12,379 bases of DNA from Bryobacterales bacterium. GTDB taxonomy: Bacteria; Cyanobacteriota; Vampirovibrionia; Obscuribacterales; Obscuribacteraceae. This document shows positions 6,438 to 12,379 of this stretch, one piece after another; the stretch's first letter is position 1; the number at the start of each line of letters is the position of its first letter. The translations under genes were made by a program, and so were the position numbers. The notes under the pieces were generated by a model. The model did no database searches. It was given only the letters and a program-made list of their open reading frames with translations, and had not been told where the DNA came from. Location: the NCBI GenBank assembly GCA_903970295.1, contig CAJCHQ010000502.1:1-12379 (forward strand). The letters run 5' to 3'.

Positions 6438-7526
6438 ATGAGTCCTCAAGGTAAGGCAGTGAAAAAGCCCACGGCAATCGCTTTAGTCAGCTGCGCCTCC
6501 ACTATTCTCACGATGGGCGTGGCCGAGGCGACGAATAGCGATCGCAAGCCATGCAAAAAACCAGTCAAAACCAACTCGCTTCATCATTCAGCCGGCGAAC
6601 CAGCAACGCTAAACGCATTAATTGAAAAGTACAAATCAGGTGCCTACGCCGATGCTGCCAGAATCGGCGAGGTCGTAGTCAAAAACGATCCCGACAACGC
6701 TTCCGCCCATTATTATTTCGCCAGCGCGTTGGTCAAGTTGAATCACAGTCAGGAAGCCAGTCAGGAGTTTCTCAAGGCATACAACCGAAGCACAGACAAA
6801 ACGCTGAGGTTGTATTGCGAAGAAGCAGTCAGCGCGCTCAATCAATCCGTCGAATCAGAAGCCGCTTCGCAAGCAGAAGTAGGTGCCAGAGCGGGCGCTA
6901 GAACAAGTGCAGAAAAAAACGCAGCCACGGCAAGCGCAGCATCAGACGCTTCTGCCTCAGCCAACCCAGCCACCGGAGCCAGTAATGCGCGCACCGAAAT
7001 CGATGCAAAAGATTTGCTGGAGAGAAAATCAAGAATCCTCGAAGAAGGCGCAAATCAGATCGATAGCCTGCGTCAACAGGCTGATGAAGAGATCAAAAAA
7101 ATAAAGAAGAACGTCACCGATCAAATGGTCGACATCCCCCCGCAAGTGAGGGCATTGCGAGGCTGGATAGCGAATCCGGAATACACTTCAACCTTGAATC
7201 AGTTGAACGCTGAGGCTCAAGAAAAAATCAAAGTGATAAATTCGCGGGTGGAGAAAGATTCAGCTGACATCACCGAAAACTGTCATCGGCGTTCAGCCGC
7301 TTATGACGCCACAATGACCAATATGAGCAGCCAACTGAAAGTGGGAAAATCTCAGATACAGTTGATGCCTCAAAACTCAAATCCGTATTTGAGGAATTTC
7401 GTCAACTATGATGGCAGCATTCCAGGCGCGCTCAAAGCCAAAGCTGCAGCACTGAGTCCGGATGCCAATACGCAAGACAAAACAAAAGACCAAGCGCAAG
7501 ACAAAGCAAAAGACCAGAAGCCATGA
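6438..7526 (+). CDS. Secreted TPR and coiled-coil protein
   Basis: 362 residues. A basic N-terminus and hydrophobic stretch (about 11-31, ending VAEAT) suggest export. Residues about 57-136 form two TPR-like helix pairs (IEKYKSGAYADAARIGEVVV, then DPDNASAHYYFASALVKL and QEASQEFLKAY), the sort of repeat used for protein-protein contact. Residues 139-188 are an Ala/Ser-rich linker. Residues about 190-230 and 253-300 are charged and probably coiled coil. The C-terminus has short Lys/Asp/Gln repeats (QDKTKDQAQDKAKDQ). No catalytic motif is visible. The stop overlaps the next start (ATGA), so translation is probably coupled with the VWA protein, and the two products probably act together in the envelope. 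The Shine-Dalgarno sequence is weak (GTGGGAA is far from ATG). The exact role is unknown. Confidence 0.85.
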   Translation: MSPQGKAVKKPTAIALVSCASTILTMGVAEATNSDRKPCKKPVKTNSLHHSAGEPATLNALIEKYKSGAYADAARIGEVVVKNDPDNASAHYYFASALVKLNHSQEASQEFLKAYNRSTDKTLRLYCEEAVSALNQSVESEAASQAEVGARAGARTSAEKNAATASAASDASASANPATGASNARTEIDAKDLLERKSRILEEGANQIDSLRQQADEEIKKIKKNVTDQMVDIPPQVRALRGWIANPEYTSTLNQLNAEAQEKIKVINSRVEKDSADITENCHRRSAAYDATMTNMSSQLKVGKSQIQLMPQNSNPYLRNFVNYDGSIPGALKAKAAALSPDANTQDKTKDQAQDKAKDQKP

Positions 7527-8707
7527 TCAACAAAGCGCTGACAGATATTCTTGTCACATTGTCTCTGATCACATGTACAAGCAGATTGCCTGCCTGTGCC
7601 GAGCCAACAACTCAGAAGCAAGTCAAACTTTACGGGCATGTCGACCAGGTCATGTACGCACTGGGATCGGCAGGCGTCACCCTGGATGCAGACAAACTGC
7701 CGGCGCTCGTCGGCAATGTACGTCTTGGCTCGCCGGCATACTATGCTGGACTAGCAGAAAATGACAAAGTACTCTCAGGTAAGATAGACAACAACAAACT
7801 CTATTTACTTTTCGAGAGAGGGGAAAAACGGTATTCGCTGAACGTCAACACCAGCCCCATCGATCTAGCCAAGGAACAGCCGAAGAAAGATAAAAGCCAA
7901 ATTCCTACCCTGTCAGTAGTTCCCAAGACCGCACCAATTGTCGAAGTTAGTGAAGAAGAAAAAGAGAAAAGAATCGGTGATTACGATGTCGTAGTCGTGA
8001 TCGATACGTCTGGATCGATGGGTTTCAATCTCAGCTCGGAACCAGCAACTAAGTGGGAATGGTGTTCCAACTATATTCACACCTTCGCGCAAAAAATGAG
8101 GCCTTACATAAAAGGCGGCATCAAGATCGTCACCTTCAATGCTAGTTACAACGTTGAATCTCACTGCACACCGGAACGCGTCGAGGAAATATTTGCCTCG
8201 ACCACTCCTCGCGGCGGCACCGACATGGGCAGCCCCCTGAACGAAGTTTTCAAAGAGCATTTCGACGGACCTCGCGACAGGCCGCTGCTGGTTGCTGTCC
8301 TCACCGATGGCATGCCCAATCTCGGACCGAAAGTCGAAGACGTAATCATCGACGCCACCCGCAATATGCGCTCGCCAAAAGAAATACGTATGACATTTCT
8401 CGAAATCGGCGAAGAATTCGACGGGCGCAATCTAATCAAACTTCTCGATGATTATCTGGTCTACGAAGGCGCCAAATACGACATAGTCGACTCGCTGGTT
8501 TTCGAACAAGTAAAGCGCATGGGACTAGCCGAAGCCCTGGTTCGGGCAATCAATGAAGAGTCGACAGTCGCTTCAGCAGACAATCCGCTGCGCGATGAGG
8601 TGGCAAAGCTCAAGCAAGAAATCGAGCAGCAGCGGCTGAGAAGCGACAAGCGTAATAACGACCTGCGACCAGTCATTAACAATGCTCAACAGCCCGCTCC
8701 GAAATAG
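7523..8707 (+). CDS. Secreted PDZ-like and VWA-domain protein
   Basis: 394 residues. Residues 1-26 look like a signal peptide (ending LPACAE), with a Cys that could also be read as a lipoprotein-like site, though no clean lipobox is present. Residues about 36-110 resemble a PDZ fold: VRLGSPAYYAGLAENDKVL is the usual ligand-groove/turn pattern. Residues about 153-340 are a von Willebrand factor A domain with a complete metal-binding MIDAS: D161, S163 and S165 in DTSGSMG, T233 in GGTDMGS, and D262 in LTDGMPN. A charged coiled coil (about 356-380) and a Pro/Gln tail end the protein. Intact MIDAS proteins bind protein partners through a divalent metal. The ATG lies in the stop codon of the TPR gene (ATGA overlap), implying coupled translation and partner products. 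The substrate or partner is unknown. Confidence 0.92.
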   Translation: MINKALTDILVTLSLITCTSRLPACAEPTTQKQVKLYGHVDQVMYALGSAGVTLDADKLPALVGNVRLGSPAYYAGLAENDKVLSGKIDNNKLYLLFERGEKRYSLNVNTSPIDLAKEQPKKDKSQIPTLSVVPKTAPIVEVSEEEKEKRIGDYDVVVVIDTSGSMGFNLSSEPATKWEWCSNYIHTFAQKMRPYIKGGIKIVTFNASYNVESHCTPERVEEIFASTTPRGGTDMGSPLNEVFKEHFDGPRDRPLLVAVLTDGMPNLGPKVEDVIIDATRNMRSPKEIRMTFLEIGEEFDGRNLIKLLDDYLVYEGAKYDIVDSLVFEQVKRMGLAEALVRAINEESTVASADNPLRDEVAKLKQEIEQQRLRSDKRNNDLRPVINNAQQPAPK

Positions 8708-8838
8708 AACAATCGATAGCCGTGACAGGCTTCCCCGAACCTGGCACGATATAGGCGGGACCGGTGGCAGAGGAGAAATCTAGCTGCCGGAGTTGAGAAA
8801 CTAAGCTTGGCTCTGGGTAGGAAACCATAGTTGGCGCA

Positions 8839-10275
8839 ATGCAGAGGTTGATTCGATTGGATAAGCAAGAAAGATTGGCGAAAGCAAAAGCGGCAGAAGC
8901 GAAATTGCACGATAACACTGAGTCGCCCAGAGACGACCGCAGATATCGTGGAAAGGCTCTGATGGAAGCTATTCCCCACGCATCGCACGCACATTGGCAC
9001 GCGCCGAAAAACAGACCGGATCCAATCGACTTACTCGAAGCAACCAACAAAGGTCGCTTATCGGAACTCGAGCCAATTCGCTATGGTCGCATGATGCAAT
9101 CGCCCTTTACGTACTATCGCGGTGCGGCGGCAATGATGGCCGCAGACCTGGCTAATACGCCGCGCACCAATATCAAAGTGCAGGCCTGCGGAGACTGCCA
9201 TCTGCTGAATTTTGGAGCGTTTGCCACGCCCGAGCGCAATATCGTTTTCGACATCAACGACTTCGACGAAACATTGCCGGCTCCCTGGGAATGGGACGTC
9301 AAAAGATTAGCTGCAAGTTTCGCTCTGGCCGCTCAAGACAATAATCTCAAACCGAAATATGCCTATGAAGCAGCCCAAGCAGCAAGCAGGGGCTACCGCG
9401 AAAGAATGAACGAATTCGCCAAGATGAGCATTCTCGATATATGGTACGCCCGCGTTGATTGGCAGAATTTCGTTGATGCCACCACTGACGTAAAGCTGCA
9501 AAAACGCCACAAGGATCTATTGAAGAAAGCAAAAAAACGGACAATTCAAGATTATTACTTTCCGAAAATGACGCAAGAAAAAGATGGTGCATTCACAATT
9601 AAAGACAATCCGCCCATCGTTTATCACTTGCCGGTCAAGGAAAACGAAGACTTCAAAGAAAAAGTAGTGCACGCACTCGACTTGTACGGCAAATCTCTGC
9701 AAGAAGATCGCGAGCGGCTCTTCAAGCGCTACCGCCTCGTGGACTTCGCAATCAAAGTGGTCGGTATCGGCAGTGTCGGAACGATGTGTGCTGTCGCTCT
9801 GATGCTCGCCCCCGACAACGAGCCGCTCATTCTTCAGTTAAAAGAAGCGCGCGAATCGGTTTTAGAACCCTATGCGGGCAAGAGCGAGTTTGAAAATCAT
9901 GGACAGCGCGTCGTTGCCGGACAACGAATTGTTCAGTCGGCGAGCGATATTTTTCTCGGCTGGACCAAATTTGACGACGGCAGACATTTCTACATTCGCC
10001 AATTACGAGATACCAAAGTCAAACCAGAGCCCGAAATGTGGGAAGGTCCACATTTGATAGAAATGGCACACACCATGGGCGGCGTCCTTGCTCGCGCTCA
10101 TGCGCGCTCGGGCGATGCCGCCGTTATCAGCGGTTATCTGGGTACAGGCGCAACTTTCGACGACGCGATCGCCGAATTTTCTCTGTCCTACGGAGAGCAA
10201 ATGACGCAGGATCACGAAAAGCTTGTTGCTGCAGTGCAATCAGGCAGACTGAAAGCAGCCGCCGAAAGCACCTAG
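8839..10275 (+). CDS. DUF2252 family protein
   Basis: 478 residues, normal length for DUF2252. Signature segments are in order: HASHAHWHAPKNRPDPIDLLE (about 47-67), ELEPIRYGRMMQSPFTYYRGAA (about 76-97) and CGDCHLLNFG (117-126). DINDFDE (138-144) and WEWDVKRLAASF (150-161) follow. Later come VVGIGSVGT (307-315) and LQLKEA (332-337). The GDxHxxNFG...DxNDFDE core resembles the catalytic and metal-binding segments of kinase-like folds, so a phosphotransferase-type activity is often suspected for the family, but no substrate is established. An in-frame stop at 8818 limits the start; ATG 8839 is the first, with only a distant AGGA. The internal ATG at 8962 would cut off family-typical residues. The first 35 residues are Lys/Arg-rich. 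It stands alone, 131 bp after the VWA gene, and may or may not share its transcript. Confidence 0.95.
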   Translation: MQRLIRLDKQERLAKAKAAEAKLHDNTESPRDDRRYRGKALMEAIPHASHAHWHAPKNRPDPIDLLEATNKGRLSELEPIRYGRMMQSPFTYYRGAAAMMAADLANTPRTNIKVQACGDCHLLNFGAFATPERNIVFDINDFDETLPAPWEWDVKRLAASFALAAQDNNLKPKYAYEAAQAASRGYRERMNEFAKMSILDIWYARVDWQNFVDATTDVKLQKRHKDLLKKAKKRTIQDYYFPKMTQEKDGAFTIKDNPPIVYHLPVKENEDFKEKVVHALDLYGKSLQEDRERLFKRYRLVDFAIKVVGIGSVGTMCAVALMLAPDNEPLILQLKEARESVLEPYAGKSEFENHGQRVVAGQRIVQSASDIFLGWTKFDDGRHFYIRQLRDTKVKPEPEMWEGPHLIEMAHTMGGVLARAHARSGDAAVISGYLGTGATFDDAIAEFSLSYGEQMTQDHEKLVAAVQSGRLKAAAEST

Positions 10276-10307
10276 AAAGCATCTAGAAAAGCTTTAGAGA
10301 GAGATAT

Positions 10308-10433
10308 CTATTTCAGACCGTTCGAACCGGCACCGGAGTGATAGTCACTGCCGACTTCGCCAGAGTACGATTCGTCGAGAATGAACTTTGTCAAAAGCGC
10401 GTAGAGAACTACGGCTATGAAAATTACGACCAT
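10308..10433 (-). CDS. 41-aa single-span membrane protein
   Basis: A short open frame, not a shadow of a larger gene. A hydrophobic span at residues 2-19 (VVIFIAVVLYALLTKFIL) is followed by an acidic, Ser/Gly-rich 22-residue tail (DESYSGEV...). ATG at 10431-10433 has AAAGG eight bases upstream, a good ribosome binding site. This layout (N-terminal span, polar tail) is common among small membrane proteins that modulate larger envelope complexes; no homologue is recognised. It converges with the DUF2252 gene (gap 32 bp) and lies in what would otherwise be a 610-bp gap. Codon-level support is limited by its length. Confidence 0.5.
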   Translation of the reverse strand: MVVIFIAVVLYALLTKFILDESYSGEVGSDYHSGAGSNGLK

Positions 10434-10887
10434 GTGCACGACCTTTGATGTTATGTATTTTTTGATATTGTCATCTTAGAACCCTTTGCTGTGGGGGTCG
10501 TGACCATTTCGTGCAGATGAACTAATATGTGCGATCTCAAAGTTCTGTGATGCGCGAATTCTAAATTCATTATGTGAGCGCACGATAACTTTCTTCGCAA
10601 AGCCCTATCCCCTTAGCCTTTCAGGCTTTACAGCTTCAGCGCATGCAACAAACCGGTTCAATAAACGCCACCACACTCGGTGTGATGATTTGTTGGCCCA
10701 AATAAATTACAAAGCCGCCATGCCTTACCAATTGGCGCATACGAGTCATGCGCGCTGACACTCAGCGCATCAACTGTTAATGGAATAGAAAAATTCTCCT
10801 TAGAAAAAACCAAGAAAAGCAAGAGAACGCAACAAAGAATTGCCAAAGTAAACAAGCCTGGGAAGCCAGTTTAGGCTATGCACCCCT
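10434..10887. other. Gap between the small membrane protein and the XRE regulator
   Basis: No confident gene. A leftward frame at 10658-10855 would encode 65 residues with a hydrophobic N-terminus (FTLAILCCVLLLFLVF), but it can only start at TTG directly after a stop and has no Shine-Dalgarno sequence. Two short perfect inverted repeats are present, GCGCTGA/TCAGCGC at 10752-10768 and CACAC/GTGTG at 10672-10684, neither followed by a T run. No RNA gene is recognised. Confidence 0.4.
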
Positions 10888-11730
10888 TCATGATGCGGCT
10901 TTCAGCTCGGCTAATGCTTGTGCAATTTTGCCGACACTATCATTATCAGCCGTGGAAATTGGAGAAAAAACGCAAAGTGTAGAATCTGGGTATCCGAAGA
11001 CTGAAAGCAGCAAGTAGCTGCCTTCTAGACGACCCAAGCGGGGGTGATTTATCCAAAGCGGTTCATTCATGGACGCGTGATCAAGAATTTTATACCTGGA
11101 CCATTCGTCATCAAACTGTTTACTCTTTTCTCTCAAACGTTGAATAAATTGCCCCAGCACAGGGTCTTCGGCGTATTTCGTATACGTCCAGCGCGCATAC
11201 GCAACAACATGACGAAAGTGATAATCGAAATTCTCGTAAAAAGATCGCCGGGATGGCTCATTGACCAAATGCTCAAGCGCGTTCGCCTGTCCGCCTCGAC
11301 AACCGAAAATCAGTTTCGCAGCATCATTTTGAGAGAGAACTTCAAATCGGTGGTTAATCACAGTCATCGCACACAGATCGGCATTGGCCATCATGGGCAG
11401 CAAGGTAGGCACGGGGTCGCTCTCGTTTTCTGAAACGGCTCGCTGTTCTTGCTTTGCCAGTCGAAACATGACTTGTTTCTCCTGGTCATTTAAACGAAAG
11501 ACAGTCGCTAGTTTATTCAGCACATGTGATGAAACCGTGAGATCGCGACCCTGTTCCAGAAAAGTGTAGGTTGTAATGCCGATCTGTGCCAATTGGGCTA
11601 CTTCATCGCGGCGCAGACCTGGCGTCCGCCGGCGCGGGTAGTCTGATAATCCGTAATCCGCCGGCGACAGTTGCGCCCGACGGGCACGGAGAAAGCTTTT
11701 CAGCTCTTGCCTTCTTGCGCTAGTGGTCAT
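10888..11730 (-). CDS. XRE-family regulator with MmyB-like ligand-binding domain
   Basis: 280 residues, typical for the group. The N-terminal helix-turn-helix domain (about 6-90) has the hallmark series FLRARRAQLSPADYGL, then RRRTPGLRRDEVAQLAQIG, then TTYTFLEQGRD. Residues about 108-275 match the MmyB-like ligand-binding fold of MLTR-type regulators: a PAS-like module thought to bind a small, possibly lipid-like, ligand. Within it, the segments NALEHLVNEPSRRSFYENFD, VVAYARW, and the HPRLGRLEGSYLLLSVFGYPD region agree with the family. GGAG nine bases upstream supports ATG 11730. Members usually regulate themselves and an adjacent gene. Here a palindrome overlies the likely -10 (11823-11839), consistent with autoregulation, but there is no divergent partner next to it. 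The ligand is unknown. Confidence 0.93.
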   Translation of the reverse strand: MTTSARRQELKSFLRARRAQLSPADYGLSDYPRRRTPGLRRDEVAQLAQIGITTYTFLEQGRDLTVSSHVLNKLATVFRLNDQEKQVMFRLAKQEQRAVSENESDPVPTLLPMMANADLCAMTVINHRFEVLSQNDAAKLIFGCRGGQANALEHLVNEPSRRSFYENFDYHFRHVVAYARWTYTKYAEDPVLGQFIQRLREKSKQFDDEWSRYKILDHASMNEPLWINHPRLGRLEGSYLLLSVFGYPDSTLCVFSPISTADNDSVGKIAQALAELKAAS

Positions 11731-11822
11731 TCATTGCTGCTCCAAATTTGGCCGATAGCCACCCCTACAACCCAAAAAATGCCCATAACTTAGCAAAGTT
11801 CAAAATCGCCTCTTGATAAGTT

Positions 11823-11839
11823 AGTTTTATTATAAAACT
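11823..11839 (-). promoter_or_regulatory. Palindrome over the -10 of the XRE regulator gene
   Basis: Perfect eight-bp arms AGTTTTAT (11823-11830) and ATAAAACT (11832-11839) flank one central base. On the leftward strand it contains TATAAT (11834-11829), a consensus -10, about 95 bases before ATG 11730. No matching -35 is seen at 17-18 bp. The arrangement suits repression at this promoter. Confidence 0.5.
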
Positions 11840-11843
11840 CAGT

Positions 11844-11870
11844 CTAGCCGGGATCGCTCCTTTTGGCTAG
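11844..11870. repeat. Short inverted repeat CTAGCC/GGCTAG
   Basis: Six-bp arms at 11844-11849 and 11865-11870 with a 15-base loop. Only a mixed GGGAGGTTTT follows on the + strand, so a terminator role is doubtful. It lies between the -10 palindrome and the 32-bp palindrome. Confidence 0.3.
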
Positions 11871-11878
11871 GGGAGGTT

Positions 11879-11910
11879 TTGCGACCGTACCGATATCGGT
11901 ACGGTCGCAA
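11879..11910. repeat. 32-bp perfect palindrome
   Basis: The 16-base left half reads TTGCGACCGTACCGAT and the right half is its exact complement in reverse, with no mismatches and no spacer. As RNA it would form a 14-bp stem with an ATAT loop, but no T run follows on either strand. The core ACCGATATCGGT recurs at 11930-11941. A dimeric DNA-binding protein site or a dispersed palindromic repeat are both possible. Confidence 0.9.
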
Positions 11911-11947
11911 TCGCTGTCACCACGGTCAAACCGATATCGGTACGGTC
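11889..11947. repeat. 18-bp direct repeat, 41 bp apart, with phased half-sites
   Basis: ACCGATATCGGTACGGTC occurs exactly at 11889-11906 and 11930-11947. The hexamer ACGGTC occurs at 11901, 11922 and 11942, and its complement GACCGT at 11883. Spacings of 21, 20 and 41 bp are close to whole turns of DNA, so sites would face the same side. Confidence 0.85.
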
Positions 11948-11981
11948 TCGGCTAACCGCGGCTGGCGAAATCACCTCGACT

Positions 11982-12008
11982 TTTCTGACACACGCATTTC
12001 TGACACAC
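11982..12008. repeat. Tandem 12-bp direct repeat
   Basis: TTTCTGACACAC occurs exactly at 11982-11993 and 11997-12008, separated by GCA (period 15). It lies just after the end of the Pro-rich gene and 35 bp from the palindrome cluster. Confidence 0.85.
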
Positions 12009-12026
12009 CCTCCGCTACTCAATGCT

Positions 12027-12379
12027 TTATTTCGGTGGGGGGACAAACAAACGCGGGTCCGTTTTGGCATGAGTTTTCTTTTCAGGCAAGGGTGGCGGCA
12101 CAAAAAGCGGCACATCTATTTTTTTGGACTTGAGCGCCTCACTCACGGGTGGCGGCACGAATAGGGGCGGCTGCAACCTTTCTGCGGCGGGCTTGATTGG
12201 AGGCGGCATGAACAGAGGCGGCACCAGTTTCTTAGTGTCAGGAGGCAACGGCGGAACAAAAGCCGGCGGAGGTAAATATTGAATCGGTGCGCTAGACGAT
12301 GTTGAGGTGCTCGATGGAGTGAACTTAACCTGGGGATAGTCCTCATACAGCCGAGCGATGGTAGCTTTGTCACGCTTGG
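12027..12379 (-). CDS. Pro-rich repeat protein, C-terminal 116 residues (runs off right edge)
   Basis: An open leftward frame from the window edge to a stop at 12027-12029. A TTG-initiated subset is possible, but the frame stays open to the edge, so the gene most likely continues. The first visible 20 residues are charged (KRDKATIARLYEDYPQVKFT), then a Ser/Thr stretch, then five variants of one motif: PPPAFVPPLP (36-45), PPLFMPPP (53-60), PPLFVPPP (70-77), VPLFVPPP (89-96) and PRLFVPPP (108-115, one residue from the end). Spacers of about 9-11 residues are Lys/Ala/Glu-rich. Repeats of a Pro-Leu-Phe-Val-Pro type suggest an extended, ligand-binding or spanning region, as in other Pro-rich envelope or adaptor proteins; no family is recognised. 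Same strand as the XRE regulator, with about 300 bp of operator-like sequence between. Confidence 0.75.
   Translation of the reverse strand, partial: KRDKATIARLYEDYPQVKFTPSSTSTSSSAPIQYLPPPAFVPPLPPDTKKLVPPLFMPPPIKPAAERLQPPLFVPPPVSEALKSKKIDVPLFVPPPLPEKKTHAKTDPRLFVPPPK

Noticed and set aside
8676..9050. 124-aa leftward frame antisense to the VWA/DUF2252 junction
   Set aside because: Overlaps the conserved DUF2252 N-terminal region and has no recognisable content.
10658..10855. 65-aa leftward frame with hydrophobic N-terminus
   Set aside because: Only a TTG start, directly after a stop, and no ribosome binding site; kept only as a note in the gap description.
11879..11910. 32-bp palindrome as a terminator of the Pro-rich gene
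   Set aside because: A stable RNA hairpin is possible, but neither strand has a T run after it.

Overview
The window comes from a Gram-negative-type bacterial chromosome with roughly balanced base composition. It has several Sec signal peptides, a two-component pair, a DUF2252 protein and a conjugation-like membrane protein. The taxon cannot be fixed from sequence alone. The set of genes would fit a large-genome environmental lineage such as the non-photosynthetic cyanobacterial relatives (Obscuribacterales), but this is a weak inference. I see no rRNA, tRNA, CRISPR array, transposase or integrase.

Layout. Positions 1-3136 are read leftwards: the start of a secreted Gly-rich protein (cut by the window edge), a 569-aa polytopic membrane protein resembling TrbL/VirB6 type IV secretion components, and two small paralogous peptide genes (peptide A and peptide B). 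The peptides share an N-terminal pattern and an identical DFGVGLPP motif. Each is preceded by the same 22-bp imperfect palindrome at the same distance from a -10-like hexamer. Positions 3137-5741 hold a divergently transcribed sensor histidine kinase (leftward) and OmpR/PhoB-type response regulator (rightward). A His/Lys-rich 176-aa protein (leftward, 5763-6293) follows, with a promoter region that closely resembles a Pho box.

Positions 6438-8707 are a rightward two-gene unit, a secreted TPR/coiled-coil protein and a secreted PDZ-like/VWA protein, overlapping by ATGA. A rightward DUF2252 protein (8839-10275) follows. A 41-aa one-span membrane protein (leftward, 10308-10433) lies in the next gap. 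An XRE/MmyB-type regulator (leftward, 10888-11730) comes next. The last part is an operator-rich gap and the C-terminus of a protein with five Pro-rich PLFVPPP-like repeats, running off the right edge.

How parts may work together. The most interesting unit is the duplicated operator-leader-peptide cassette. Six of the eight codons of the shared motif differ between the copies and all differences are silent, so selection acts on the peptide. The cassette lies directly upstream of the secretion-like membrane gene, so a secreted or modified peptide (signal, RiPP-like or effector) is a reasonable hypothesis, not shown. A second regulatory story links the PhoB-family regulator to the Pho-box-like promoter of the neighbouring His-rich protein. 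A third is the gap at 11731-12026, with a 32-bp perfect palindrome, an 18-bp direct repeat 41 bp apart, a tandem 12-bp repeat and a 17-bp palindrome over the likely -10 of the regulator gene.
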